Positions 51,424 to 60,708 are shown, counted from the stretch's first letter. The stretch: DNA of 64,000 nt from Chryseobacterium indologenes (GCA_002439165.1 DJTE01000041.1:124001-188000); one strand, 5' to 3'. The notes: generated by a model not told the origin, from the letters alone. Made by a program: numbers and translations.

Positions 51424-51800
51424 ACGGCAAAGTAAGGAGGTGAGTGCGTAGTGTTTTTGCGCAGGAAAATAAGGGAAGTAGGGGATGATAGATGATAGAT
51501 GATAGATGATAGACGGATAGATAATAGATGACAATGGACAGTCGTTGAAGAGAATTTCATTCCTTAAATCACCATGTCTGTCATCTATCCGTCTATTATC
51601 TGTCCGTCTTTTCTGTCTTTTCTCTCTTTCCGATTTTTTGGCAAAGTAAAGAGGTGAGTTTGCAGTTTTTTTGCGCAGGAAAATAAGGGAAGCAGAGGAT
51701 AGATAATAGATGACAATGGACAGTCGGTGAAGAAATCAAATCCCTTAAATCACGATGTCTATTATCTATCCGTCTATTATCTTTTCTCTTTCCTCTTTTT
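51424..51800. repeat. Duplicated inverted-repeat element
   Basis: The stretch 51424-51610 is repeated, with changes, at 51640-51790. Both copies share GCGCAGGAAAATAAGGGAAG, then GACAATGGACAGTCG and a return arm such as CTATCCGTCTATTATCT that is the inverse of GATAGACGGATAGATAATAG. A 7-bp tandem repeat GATGATA (about four units, 51484-51513) lies inside the first copy. It looks like a non-coding MITE-like or REP-like unit with internal symmetry. No gene is supported. Confidence 0.6.
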
Positions 51801-51850
51801 CTCTCAAACAAAACCTCATCACATATACCCGGAAAAATTCTCAATTTCAC

Positions 51851-51858
51851 TAATATTG
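51851..51858 (+). promoter_or_regulatory. Candidate -7 element for cobT operon
   Basis: TAATATTG is one mismatch from TAnnTTTG and lies 23 bp before the cobT ATG. No cobalamin riboswitch-like fold is evident in the spacer before it. Confidence 0.35.
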
Positions 51859-51880
51859 CACATAAATTTAACACATACTC

Positions 51881-52885
51881 ATGTTAGCCAACGAACTTCA
51901 GCATAAAATAGATTTTAAAACAAAGCCATTAGGAGCATTGGGACACCTGGAATATCTTGCCCACAAAATAGGAATGGTTCAGAAAACGGTTTCACCTCAG
52001 CTTTTGCAGCCGCACATGGTTGTTTTTGCCGCAGATCATGGTATTGCTTCGGCAGGTGTAAGTGCCTATCCGCAGGAAGTGACGTATCAGATGGTGATGA
52101 ATTTCCTGAGTGGCGGGGCGGCTATCAATGTGTTTTGCAGGCAGCAGGGAATAGAGATCAGGATTGTGGACGCCGGAGTGAATTTCGATTTTCCGGAAGG
52201 GCTTGAACTGATTGACAAAAAGGTGAGGAAGTCCAGCCGGAATATGCTTAAAGAGCCGGCAATGACAGAAGAAGAATATTTACAGGCTCTGGAAAACGGG
52301 AGATCAGTGGTGTCGGAAATTGCTGAAACAGGTTGTAATATCATCGGTTTTGGAGAAATGGGTATCGGGAATACTTCTGCATCTTCACTGATGATGAGCA
52401 GGCTTTTTGATCTGCCGGCGGCAGATTGTATAGGAAGGGGAACCGGGCTTGATGATGAGCAGCTTCAGCGTAAGATCAGTATTTTATCCGAAGTTTTACA
52501 GCAATATCCTCGTATTCAGACGGCTGATGAAGTGGCGCAGACTTTTGGCGGACTGGAAATTGTACAGATGATGGGAGCTATGGAAGAAGCTTTTAAGCAG
52601 GACATGCTGATCATGGTAGATGGTTTTATCGCCAGTATAGCCGTAGCAGCGGTCTCAAAAAAGAATCCTGAGATCCTTAAGAACTGTATCTTCTGCCATG
52701 TCAGTGATGAAAATGCCCATCAGAAGCTTCTTGAGCTTTTGGGACAGAAGGCATTACTGAATCTTAACCTGCGTCTGGGAGAAGGAACAGGCTGTGCACT
52801 GGCTTATCCGCTGATACAGAGTGCCGTGAATTTCCTGAATGAAATGTCAAGTTTTGAAGATGCTCATGTTTCAAATAAAGCATAA
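51881..52885 (+). CDS. cobT: Nicotinate-nucleotide-dimethylbenzimidazole phosphoribosyltransferase
   Basis: A 334-residue enzyme of the lower-ligand branch of cobalamin synthesis. It joins dimethylbenzimidazole to the ribose phosphate of NaMN. It has VVFAADHGIASAGVSAYPQEVT (about 49-70), IIGFGEMGIGNTSASS (about 155-170) with the catalytic region, and DGFIASIAVAAV near the C-terminus, then ends EGTGCALAYPLI-type. Length is normal for the family. Its stop is directly followed by the cobS start (no gap), so the two are translated together. Confidence 0.95.
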   Translation: MLANELQHKIDFKTKPLGALGHLEYLAHKIGMVQKTVSPQLLQPHMVVFAADHGIASAGVSAYPQEVTYQMVMNFLSGGAAINVFCRQQGIEIRIVDAGVNFDFPEGLELIDKKVRKSSRNMLKEPAMTEEEYLQALENGRSVVSEIAETGCNIIGFGEMGIGNTSASSLMMSRLFDLPAADCIGRGTGLDDEQLQRKISILSEVLQQYPRIQTADEVAQTFGGLEIVQMMGAMEEAFKQDMLIMVDGFIASIAVAAVSKKNPEILKNCIFCHVSDENAHQKLLELLGQKALLNLNLRLGEGTGCALAYPLIQSAVNFLNEMSSFEDAHVSNKA

Positions 52886-53668
52886 ATGAAAGCGGTAAAA
52901 AACGAGCTGATCTATTTTGCAACGGCCCTGATGTTCTTTACGAGAATTCCGGTTCCGTTCAAGATTCCGTATTCCGGGGAAATTATGAACCGGTCGCAGA
53001 AATATTTTGCCTGGGTAGGGCTGCTGGTAGGCTTGATCAATGCTGCTGTTCTCTATCTTTCCTATCATATTTTTAACCTGGATATTGCCATTGTTCTGAT
53101 GATGATTTCCAGCGTTCTGCTTACCGGGGCTTTTCATGAAGACGGTTTTACGGATGTCTGCGACAGTTTCGGAGGCGGTTACGGAAAAGAAAAAATCCTT
53201 ACCATTATGAAAGACAGCAGGGTGGGAGCTTACGGAGCCGTAGGAATTATCCTTTTGTTTGCTTTAAAGTTTTTCAGCGTCAAAGCATTGGGAAACATGG
53301 ATCTGGTTCCTGCCTTCAGCATTATCGTCCTGGCTCATACAGCGAGCCGTTTCATTTCAGGAACGATGATTTATACTCATCATTATGTGACGGATATTGA
53401 TGTGAGCAAATCAAAGCCTTTAGCTAATAAGCCTTTGGATGGAAAATCTCTGCTGGTAAGCTTTATGAGTGTAGTGGTGGCTTTTGCCCTGATTCCTGAT
53501 CCGCGTCTGATCATAGCTTTTGTATTGGCCTATGTCGGGAAAATCTGTATGGGCTGGTATTTTAAGAAGCATATCGGCGGTTATACGGGTGACTGTCTGG
53601 GAGCCGTGCAGCAGGTGAGTGAAGTTTTGTTTTATCTTGGAACAATGATCGTATGGAAATTCATCTGA
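52886..53668 (+). CDS. cobS: Adenosylcobinamide-GDP ribazoletransferase
   Basis: A 260-residue membrane enzyme that makes adenosylcobalamin (phosphate) from AdoCbi-GDP and alpha-ribazole. It shows several membrane helices, the DGFTDVCDSFGGGYGKEK motif (about residues 88-105) with acidic metal-binding residues, and GGYTGDCLGAVQQVSE (about 232-247) typical of CobS. It overlaps the histidine-phosphatase gene by 16 bp. A cobU (cobP) gene is not next to it. Confidence 0.95.
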   Translation: MKAVKNELIYFATALMFFTRIPVPFKIPYSGEIMNRSQKYFAWVGLLVGLINAAVLYLSYHIFNLDIAIVLMMISSVLLTGAFHEDGFTDVCDSFGGGYGKEKILTIMKDSRVGAYGAVGIILLFALKFFSVKALGNMDLVPAFSIIVLAHTASRFISGTMIYTHHYVTDIDVSKSKPLANKPLDGKSLLVSFMSVVVAFALIPDPRLIIAFVLAYVGKICMGWYFKKHIGGYTGDCLGAVQQVSEVLFYLGTMIVWKFI

Positions 53669-54207
53669 TCCGTCATACCGCAGTAGATAATCCGTCAAAC
53701 CTATGTTACGGATTTGCAGAAATGCCTTTGAAGAAAGATTATATTGACGATTTTAAGAACCTGGATCTTGAACAGGATTTTGACCGTATTATTTCAAGTC
53801 CGTCGCAACGGTGTACTCTTCTGGCAGATTATCTTCAGGCGGAATATAGCACCGATGAAAGGCTCCGTGAGATGAATTTCGGAAACTGGGAGATGAAATC
53901 CTGGACGGAAATTCCTGAAGAGGAAATTAATCCCTGGTATGAAGATTTTATTCATGTAAAAGCTTCAGAAGGTGAAAATCTTCTGGAAATGCAGTCCCGC
54001 GTTATCAATTTCTGGAATGAACTTACTGCTGCTGAAAATAAGGATAAAATTCTCTTGGTAGCCCATGCCGGAGTAATACGGCTCATATTACAGGCTGTTC
54101 TTCAGTTCCCGTTAGAAAATATGTTTAAATTACAGATCGGCTACGGAAAACGAACTGTTATTGAGATAAAAGACGGATATTTTTCTGTGAAAGTACTGAA
54201 TCTGTAA
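53653..54207 (+). CDS. Alpha-ribazole phosphatase (CobC-like histidine phosphatase)
   Basis: A 184-residue histidine phosphatase superfamily enzyme. Catalytic RHT motif in LIRHTAVDN (about residues 5-9), a second Arg in IISSPSQRC, the Glu in REMNFGNWEM, and the second catalytic His in VAHAGVIR (about 137). Within a cobT-cobS operon the natural reading is CobC, which removes the phosphate from alpha-ribazole-5'-phosphate or from cobalamin phosphate, but the family is broad. Confidence 0.88.
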   Translation: MEIHLIRHTAVDNPSNLCYGFAEMPLKKDYIDDFKNLDLEQDFDRIISSPSQRCTLLADYLQAEYSTDERLREMNFGNWEMKSWTEIPEEEINPWYEDFIHVKASEGENLLEMQSRVINFWNELTAAENKDKILLVAHAGVIRLILQAVLQFPLENMFKLQIGYGKRTVIEIKDGYFSVKVLNL

Positions 54208-54260
54208 GAGTAAAACGGTCAGGGAAATCTGTAATGATTTAAGCTGGTAATTAGGATTAC

Positions 54261-54335
54261 TTATTGCTCATTACTCATTACTCATTACTCATTATTCATT
54301 ATTCATTATTCATTATTCATTATTCATTACTCATA
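54261..54335. repeat. Heptanucleotide tandem repeat ATTACTC/ATTATTC
   Basis: About ten 7-bp units with a variable fifth base (C or T) follow the cobC gene. Such microsatellites often change length between strains. Confidence 0.85.
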
Positions 54336-54412
54336 TAATTAGCCACAAAAAGAGACCGTTCATCATATGACAGCCTCTTTTCAACAATTTTAAATTTTAA
54401 CTACTTTTGAGT

Positions 54413-54550
54413 TTAAGCGGTAATCTGCTTAGGCTCTTTTGGTTTTTCCTCTTCTTTTTTATCTAATTTCTCCGATATTTTCTTTACGATATATTCTATT
54501 GCAATCGGAGCTATAATAGCAATAAGGGCTTTAAATATTCTTGATTTCAT
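54413..54550 (-). CDS. Small amphipathic peptide, 45 aa
   Basis: It starts MKSRIFKALIAIIAPIAIEYIVKKI, a short membrane-prone helix, and ends in a Lys/Glu/Pro-rich tail (KLDKKEEEKPKEPKQITA). The charge pattern looks real rather than random, but no family or partner is known. It stands in a long spacer, with its stop at 54413 and ATG at 54550. Confidence 0.5.
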   Translation of the reverse strand: MKSRIFKALIAIIAPIAIEYIVKKISEKLDKKEEEKPKEPKQITA

Positions 54551-55177
54551 AGTGTGATTTTAAAATTTAGATAATGCAATTTCCAAGCCATTCTTTATTT
54601 TACTGAAATCGTTTTTTGTAATGTGTTTCTTTATGGGAATTGGAATGATTTGTTGTAAATTTTCTGGACTTTCAGTATCATGATGGATATTTTACAGATT
54701 CGTAAATTGGATGGATGGCGTATTTGTTGTAGAAGTTTTGGCTAAAGCCATAGGATTGGATTTTATTATTTAGGCGGAATAAATCCTCCTCTATTAAATA
54801 AATTCTACAAGATATAGGAGAGCTTTATTTATTATCCCGCAGATTCCGCGGATTTGGCAGCTTTTTCAAGAACTTATGTGAACTTCTATACTTAAATCAT
54901 TCAACTTAAAACTGCCGATTGTAAATTCTTTTGTGTCTGTTGTGGTTAAAAAAGATTCCCACGGATCTCTAAGATAACACCGGTTTTGTATAGAGCTGAG
55001 TTTGCTGAAAATTTCTGATTTTCTCTCGCCTTAAAAGCAGTACAACAGTTTAAAGGCCTTGCGTCGTTGCAAGATCCAACAAAAATAAAACCTTACAAAT
55101 CCATAAAAGGAACCATAAGGTTTAACAGTAATATCAATCCACTGAGAAAATAATGGTGGATTCAAAGCTTATCCGTT
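54551..55177. repeat. Repeat-rich spacer before WYL regulator
   Basis: It holds the diverged direct copy (54922-54981) and inverted copy (55002-55080) of repeats also present at 34.3-34.8 kb, plus small palindromes such as CCGCAGATTCCGCGG near 54837. No gene or promoter is supported. Confidence 0.55.
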
Positions 55178-56191
55178 CTAATCCTGAATATCCAGATTTT
55201 TGTAATTTCCATGCCCCGCTTTAAATTTTTCCTCCATTCTTAACCTCAGCTTTCGGGGTTTGTGAACAATGAGAGAATCTCCGAAACCCAACAGCAGTCT
55301 TTCCAGTTCATAGTTGATCTGAACACATATTTTAAATAATGTACCCTCTTCTGTTTCGCTGATGATCTCCTGGCTTTTGTGCAGAGGTTTGGTCTTTATA
55401 TAGGGAGAATTGGAAGAATCGACGAAGAAAATAACGTTTTTGGGAGCCATACCCTCAGAAACCGTCACTCCTACAATATCTTTGAAATATTCATCACCGT
55501 CCAGGTCTTTATCAATATAAGGCACATCTTCTTCCGGATCTATTTTTTCCATTCTGTCCAAAGCAAAATTATATATTTTGCCTTTGTGGATGCAGATGAG
55601 GAACCACCGGTTGTTGAACTCCTTCAACAGCTGCGGATGTACAGTATAACTGCTGGATTCCCTTGCCGTGAAACTGCGGTACAGGATATTTAAGACCTTT
55701 TTATTGGCAATGCTTTCATAAAGAATGTCGATATGTTCCAGACCTTTCAGCTGTTCATTTTTATCAAGATGAATAATAGATTTCTGGCTGGTGGAATGAA
55801 TGGAATCTTCCAGTTTCTGAATCACCCCGTTCATCTCTTTGAACATCGAAAAATCTTTGAACTGCTTCAGAATCTGTATGGCATTATTCATGGCTTTCAG
55901 GTCGCTTTCGTTCACCGAAATATTATGAATACTGTACTCCGGATCGCTGTAACGGTAATATTTCCTTTCATATACCTCGATAGGAGCTTCATATCCGAAT
56001 TTCTCACTGCGCATATTCTGAAGGTCAAGCTGAACGGTACGCCTGCTTACGTAAGATTCCTTTCCCTCAAACTCAAACAGGGCTTCAGAACATTCATCGA
56101 TAAGGTCTTCCAGGGTATATTTACGGTATTTGTTTTTTAAACATTTATCCAGCGTTTTATAGCGGATCAGGGCATTTTTATTGGATGACAT
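55178..56191 (-). CDS. WYL-domain transcriptional regulator
   Basis: A 337-residue regulator. A winged-helix N-terminus (about 1-75, with 'TLEDLIDECSEALFEFEGKESYVSRRTVQLDLQNM' type helices) is followed by a linker, a WYL domain (about 160-250, with NRWFLICIHKGKIYNFALDRM containing the core Trp-Phe-Leu), and a C-terminal WCX-like domain. WYL proteins bind nucleotides or nucleic acids and often control conflict and RNA-repair loci. Here it is 4 kb from the RlaP genes with the cob operon between, so no link can be drawn. Confidence 0.88.
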   Translation of the reverse strand: MSSNKNALIRYKTLDKCLKNKYRKYTLEDLIDECSEALFEFEGKESYVSRRTVQLDLQNMRSEKFGYEAPIEVYERKYYRYSDPEYSIHNISVNESDLKAMNNAIQILKQFKDFSMFKEMNGVIQKLEDSIHSTSQKSIIHLDKNEQLKGLEHIDILYESIANKKVLNILYRSFTARESSSYTVHPQLLKEFNNRWFLICIHKGKIYNFALDRMEKIDPEEDVPYIDKDLDGDEYFKDIVGVTVSEGMAPKNVIFFVDSSNSPYIKTKPLHKSQEIISETEEGTLFKICVQINYELERLLLGFGDSLIVHKPRKLRLRMEEKFKAGHGNYKNLDIQD

Positions 56192-56231
56192 GGTTGTTCG
56201 TTTTTAAAGATTGGATAAGAATTTACTCTTA

Positions 56232-56567
56232 TTATGACTTCTTTTTCAAGGCTTCTCCTTCAAAGGCAATTCCGCCCCATCCGGATTCCATAAAGTTTCT
56301 GATGTTCTGGTGGTCTGTTCCTTCAGGATTCTTTAAAACATCTTCTCTGTAAAATTCCGCGAAAAGAGGAAGCGTCTGCTCTTCAGACAGATTCTGAAGT
56401 TTTGCAAAACTGAAAACCTTGCAGGAACCGTTGTTCTGTCCGGCTTCATTCATCGTGTTTCCGTTTTTAAAAGCCGTAGGAGTAAAATCATAATGCTCAT
56501 CAATATAAGCGATAATTTCTTTGAACTGAAGGGACTCCGGATTATTTTTTAGTGTTTCTGATACCAT
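56232..56567 (-). CDS. HopJ-family protein
   Basis: A 111-residue protein with family features: a start with an acidic helix, DEHYDFTPTAFKNGN (about 23-37), NGSCKVFSFAKL, and a C-terminal EGTDHQNIRNFMESGWGGIAFEG (about 80-103). The family was named from a Pseudomonas type III effector, but the flavobacterial copies are chromosomal with no secretion system near, so a general cytosolic role is more likely. It is transcribed toward the WYL gene. Confidence 0.88.
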   Translation of the reverse strand: MVSETLKNNPESLQFKEIIAYIDEHYDFTPTAFKNGNTMNEAGQNNGSCKVFSFAKLQNLSEEQTLPLFAEFYREDVLKNPEGTDHQNIRNFMESGWGGIAFEGEALKKKS

Positions 56568-56846
56568 ATGAAATTATTTTTTAGAAAAAAGATTAGTAAA
56601 AAGCAAAATTAAGCAAAACGGTTAAAACCTTTGCTATACAAGGCTTTATAAAAAGAGTAGTCTTAGTTCGGAAGTCGGTGTCTGATAGTTTTGGGGCTTA
56701 AATTGACTAGGTTAGGTTACTAATTCGTTACCGATTGACAAAGGTAACAGTGTGGTTTAACTGATTATATTTCAGTGTTTTGCACCCTTTTCTACATTCC
56801 CTTGTAACTCAATGTAATTTAATTTTAAACGTTAAACATTTGAGTT
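56568..56846. other. Spacer at the probable left edge of the integrative element
   Basis: The junction between chromosome and the integrative element must lie near here, since HopJ is chromosomal and the integrase begins at 56847. I cannot define an att core without the other end of the element. No gene is supported. Confidence 0.4.
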
Positions 56847-58097
56847 ATGGAACAGACAAAAAAATCGACGTTCAAACTGCTTTTCTACCTAAAAAAGAAC
56901 GAATTGAAAAAGAACGGTAATGCTCCGATTATGGCACGTATTACCATTGACGGAACCCCTAAAACTTTCGGAACAAAGTTAGAAATTGACCCCAATAATT
57001 GGGATTTAAAACACGGAAGAGTTCAGGGCAAGAGTGCGCAGGCATTAAGTATCAATAAAAAACTGGATAATATACGTGGGCGTATCGACAAGATTTATGA
57101 AGATATGTTGAAGCACGAGGGCTTTGCAACCGCCCAAAAAGTAAAGCTATCGTTTTTGGGTGTTGGCGTAATGGATGATGCAATACTTAAAGTCTTCAAC
57201 GACCAAAATGAGGATTTTAAAAAATTGGTCGAAAAGGAAGAACGCTCACAAAGCACCTACAACAAGTATATCACAGTTTACAATCATCTTACCACGTTTA
57301 TAAAGGAACGCTATCATCGTGACGATATGGCTTTTCGGGAATTGACTTCCGATTTTATCCGGGAGTTTGATTTTTACCTCCGGTATGATTTGCAGTCCTC
57401 CCACAATACAGTTTGGGTGTACACGATGCCTGTATTAGCCCTTGTGGAACTGGCTATTAAAAAAGGCTTGATACGTGATAATCCTTTTCAGGATTACGAA
57501 ATCAATATGGAAGAAACCGACCGGGGCTATATCCTTAAAGAAGATGTTGAAAAGCTGATGATGTGCGTACCATCGCACCAACGGTATGAACTTGTAAAAG
57601 ACCTGTTTATTTTCAGTTGCTTTACAGGACTTGCTTATGCGGATATTAAGAAACTGACAAGGAACAACATTCAATCATTCTTTGACGGTCATCAGTGGAT
57701 TATCAGCAGGAGAAAGAAATCAGATATTGCTTCAAATGTTCGGTTAATGGAAATCCCTAAACGTATCATTGAGAAATATCAGGGTACGACAAGGAATGAA
57801 TTTATCTTTCCGGTTCCGACCAATGCAACCTGCAATACTCACATAGGCAAACTGGTTGAAAAGGCAGAAATCATTACGGAGCAAAAAGTAACTTTTCACA
57901 CGGCAAGGCATACTTTCGGAACAATGTTTTTGACCGAGGGCGTACCGCTTGAAAGTCTTAGCAAAATGATGGGGCATAAAAATATTTCCACCACACAGAT
58001 TTACGCTAAAATCACAAGCCAAAAAATCAGTAAGGATATGGATTTAGTTACCCCTAAATTCAAGGCAATGGAAGAAGCGTTTATGATGGCAATCTAA
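56847..58097 (+). CDS. Tyrosine integrase of CTnDOT-type element
   Basis: A 416-residue site-specific recombinase. An N-terminal Arm-DNA-binding domain (about 10-100) and SAM-like core-binding domain (about 120-215) precede the catalytic domain. The first catalytic Arg position reads TGLAYADI with Ala, a feature shared with several Bacteroidota CTn integrases. The later residues are present: Lys in RKKSD, HTARH (His-x-x-Arg), and GHKNISTTQIYAKI (His and nucleophile Tyr, about 375-388). It marks the left end of the element. Confidence 0.93.
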   Translation: MEQTKKSTFKLLFYLKKNELKKNGNAPIMARITIDGTPKTFGTKLEIDPNNWDLKHGRVQGKSAQALSINKKLDNIRGRIDKIYEDMLKHEGFATAQKVKLSFLGVGVMDDAILKVFNDQNEDFKKLVEKEERSQSTYNKYITVYNHLTTFIKERYHRDDMAFRELTSDFIREFDFYLRYDLQSSHNTVWVYTMPVLALVELAIKKGLIRDNPFQDYEINMEETDRGYILKEDVEKLMMCVPSHQRYELVKDLFIFSCFTGLAYADIKKLTRNNIQSFFDGHQWIISRRKKSDIASNVRLMEIPKRIIEKYQGTTRNEFIFPVPTNATCNTHIGKLVEKAEIITEQKVTFHTARHTFGTMFLTEGVPLESLSKMMGHKNISTTQIYAKITSQKISKDMDLVTPKFKAMEEAFMMAI

Positions 58098-58674
58098 TCA
58101 GCTTTTATCTAATCTCAATGAGCAGAACTTAACGGTTCTGCTTTTTTTATGCCTATCTTTTTGTGTAGGTAAAGCACATTTATTTTCCTCTACGCAATCC
58201 AACGCTGTAAAAGAGCTTATTACCTACTTCAGAAATAGAAAATTGAAAAACGAAACCCTTATCTAACGCTCCCTGCTATTCCATTTTTCAAATCCCTATT
58301 ACAGGCTATCATAGCCTGGTCATTAATGCCATAAAAATTTAGAACAGAAAATTTCCACAATCAACCGGTAAAAAGGCAGCTAAGTTATAGCGGGCAGCCA
58401 CCTCACACGCCCAACCAAAAGACTACGGCATAATGGCAAGGCAAAATGCTGGCTTCGCCGAATTGCTGTGTGTTGCCTTGCCACCCTCCGGGACTTATTC
58501 CGTTTCCTTTCGGTTTTACGCTGTTGCCCGCTTGGATTATCTGCTTTCTTTTTTCCGGTTTTTCTTTTGGAAAAATTTATGCGAAGCGAAGCGGAGCAAA
58601 CCACAACGGGAAGCGGGAAACGAGAAAAGCGAGTGAGTAAATAACATTTTTTCAAACATCAAAATTTTAGCATT
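58098..58674. other. Element spacer with inverted repeat
   Basis: 577 bp without a supportable gene; short frames here have no coding character. TGGCAAGGCAA (58434-58444) is a perfect inverted partner of TTGCCTTGCCA (58473-58483), 28 bp apart. A GC-rich string follows. It could be an origin-of-transfer-like or regulatory site, or a promoter region for the DUF932 operon. Confidence 0.45.
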
Positions 58675-59748
58675 ATGGCACACAACATCAATTTCAACGA
58701 GCAAACAGGACGTCATTCATTCTTTAGCGTTCAACAAAAAGCGTGGCACGGTTTGGGGCAAATCGTAGAGCAATACCCAACAAGCGAGGAAGCAATAGTA
58801 CACGCAGGTTTAGATTACGAGGTTATCAAATCCCCACTGTTTACACAGGGCAGAACAATGAGCATAGGCGAAAACGGAGAACTGATTGAAGCCAATGACA
58901 TCTTAGTACCTAACAGTTTCGCCACCCTCCGCACCGACACCAATACACCGTTGGGTGTAGTAGGCAAAGACTACCATATTGTACAAAACCGTGAGGCGTT
59001 CAATTTCTTTGATGCTATTGTAGGCGGAGGCGAGGGAATATTGTACGAAACCGCAGGAGCATTGGGTAACGGGGAGCGTATTTTTATCACTGCCAAGCTG
59101 CCCGACTATATCCGTGTAGGTAACGGCGACGATGTTACAGAAAAGTACATCTTCTTAACCACAAGCCACGACGGTAGTGGAAGTATTACCGCAGCGTTTA
59201 CACCTATCCGTATCGTATGTCAAAACACCCTGAACGCATCATTGCGGAGTATGACCAATGTAGTGCGTATCAAACACACGTCAGGAGCAAAACAACGCCT
59301 CGAAAATGCTCACAAGGTTATGGGGCTTGCCAACACACTAAGCACGCAGTTAGAGAACATCTTTAACGATTGGGCTAAAGTAAGGGTAACAGACCGAGAA
59401 GTAAGAAAGCTAATCCAGTTGGCACTTTGCCCGAACAAAGAAACGCTTAACCTGCTCAAAAAAGGTGCGGAAGATGAAGTTTCCACCGTGTTTAAAAACA
59501 CCGTAGATGATGCCTTTGAATACGCTATGATAAGCGACACCCAACAAATGGCAACTACCAAAGGCACATTATTCGGGGCTTACAATGCTGTTACAGGTTA
59601 CTTTCAGAATGTACGCAATTACAGGGATGGCGAAGCCAAACTACAATCTATTGTAATGGGCGGTACAGCACAGCTAAAGACACAAAAAGCCTTTGAACTG
59701 TGTACAGACTTTGCCTATTCAGGAGCAGAGATTTTCAACTTCAATTAA
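58675..59748 (+). CDS. DUF932 / phage-plasmid-like protein
   Basis: A 357-residue protein with the DUF932 features: AWHGLGQIVEQYPTSEEAIVHAGLDYEV near the start, VVGKDYHIVQNREAFNFFDAIVG (about 100-122) and ITAAFTPIRIVCQNTLNASL (about 172-191). Homologs are common on plasmids, phages and ICEs, and no activity is proven. It is the first of a run of accessory genes (59.8-61.5 kb) that likely share a transcript. Confidence 0.9.
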   Translation: MAHNINFNEQTGRHSFFSVQQKAWHGLGQIVEQYPTSEEAIVHAGLDYEVIKSPLFTQGRTMSIGENGELIEANDILVPNSFATLRTDTNTPLGVVGKDYHIVQNREAFNFFDAIVGGGEGILYETAGALGNGERIFITAKLPDYIRVGNGDDVTEKYIFLTTSHDGSGSITAAFTPIRIVCQNTLNASLRSMTNVVRIKHTSGAKQRLENAHKVMGLANTLSTQLENIFNDWAKVRVTDREVRKLIQLALCPNKETLNLLKKGAEDEVSTVFKNTVDDAFEYAMISDTQQMATTKGTLFGAYNAVTGYFQNVRNYRDGEAKLQSIVMGGTAQLKTQKAFELCTDFAYSGAEIFNFN

Positions 59749-59799
59749 TCATCAAAGGCGACTGCCTGCAAAGGTGGTCGCCTACTAAAAACAAAAGAT

Positions 59800-60207
59800 A
59801 TGAAAGCATTAGATAAAATGGACAACCTCGATAAAGCGGGCTTGTTGTGCAAATTGTTTCCCGCAGAACTGGAGAACCTGCAAAACGCTATAAAAACGCA
59901 ATGCGACTACTTCCTGCAAAATGAAACCGCCTTTCGTGAGGGTTGGTATCAAAAGGGATTTTTTACCGCTGAATTTTGGTACAGGCTTGTGCAGAATGCA
60001 CAAAAAGGCATAGACAAGAATGAACCACTTTGGAAACGCCCGAACTGGTTTACAGACCATTTTTTTGACGGACACAATTCAATTTTCGCTATCCACTGCC
60101 TGATTGAATATACAGAGGATGCACAATGCGACCCGCAATTAAAACAGGCGATACACCTGCTTTTCGGGAACGACAAATTTTTACAGATAACCTTAAACGA
60201 TAAATAA
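59800..60207 (+). CDS. ICE accessory protein, unknown
   Basis: A 135-residue protein, mostly helical, with no signal peptide. Features are an acidic start (MKALDKMDNLDKAG), TAEFWYRLVQNAQKGIDK (about 55-72), and the Trp/Phe-rich WKRPNWFTDHFFDGHNSIF (about 78-96). I do not recognise a named family. It is separated from the next gene by 2 bp and so is part of the operon. Confidence 0.75.
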   Translation: MKALDKMDNLDKAGLLCKLFPAELENLQNAIKTQCDYFLQNETAFREGWYQKGFFTAEFWYRLVQNAQKGIDKNEPLWKRPNWFTDHFFDGHNSIFAIHCLIEYTEDAQCDPQLKQAIHLLFGNDKFLQITLNDK

Positions 60208-60209
60208 TT

Positions 60210-60704
60210 ATGGCTAATTGGTGCAACAACTGGGTTGTTTTTGAGGGAACAGCCGAAGCAATAGAGCAGATAACACAGCTATTCAAATCAATGGCTGAAC
60301 AGGAACAGAAAGACAACTGCGGGCATTTACCCCATTTCGTACAGGACACGCACGGAGATTATTTCTACAATATCAGTCAGGACAATGAAAGTGCGGGTGT
60401 ATTCCAGTATGAAACAAAATGGTCGCCAAATACGGATGCCGTTAAGCAGATAGCCGAACATTTCAAAGTGAATTTCACACAGGACTATGAGGAATTAGGA
60501 TGCTTAGTATATGGTCAGGCAATATTTGAAGAAGGAATACTAACGGATACCTGTTTAGATAGCCAGGACTTTGACAGCTATGAATTAGACGAGGAAACGG
60601 ACACCTACCATTTTGAGGGAACAGAGTACGACAGCGAATGGGAAATACTCGACACTTTGTTAGAGCGTAAAAGCGAAAATCAATTAAACACCATTAAAAT
60701 TTAG
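60210..60704 (+). CDS. DUF1281-like (YubB ferredoxin-like) ICE protein
   Basis: A 164-residue protein starting MANWCNNWVVFEG, which matches the DUF1281/YubB ferredoxin-like start 'MANWCxN-x-hydrophobic'. The middle (FQYETKWSPNTDAVKQIAEHF) and acidic C-terminus fit, although only this first segment is strongly diagnostic. Plasmid and ICE genes of this type have no defined function. It is the third gene of the run. Confidence 0.75.
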   Translation: MANWCNNWVVFEGTAEAIEQITQLFKSMAEQEQKDNCGHLPHFVQDTHGDYFYNISQDNESAGVFQYETKWSPNTDAVKQIAEHFKVNFTQDYEELGCLVYGQAIFEEGILTDTCLDSQDFDSYELDEETDTYHFEGTEYDSEWEILDTLLERKSENQLNTIKI

Positions 60705-60708
60705 AACG

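Noticed and set aside
51484..51513. Direct repeats as a CRISPR array
   Set aside because: Units are 7 bp and adjacent, with no spacers and no cas genes.
51411..51560. Longer N-terminus for the second nucleotidyltransferase
   Set aside because: The extension is encoded by the inverted-repeat element and has repeat-derived Ser/His/Leu composition.
51640..51880. Cobalamin riboswitch before cobT
   Set aside because: The conserved B12-box could not be found; the spacer is repeat material.
58380..58655. Several short frames (91, 67 and 64 codons) on both strands in the element spacer
   Set aside because: They are biased in composition by the G+C-rich stretch, lack motifs and conflict with each other.
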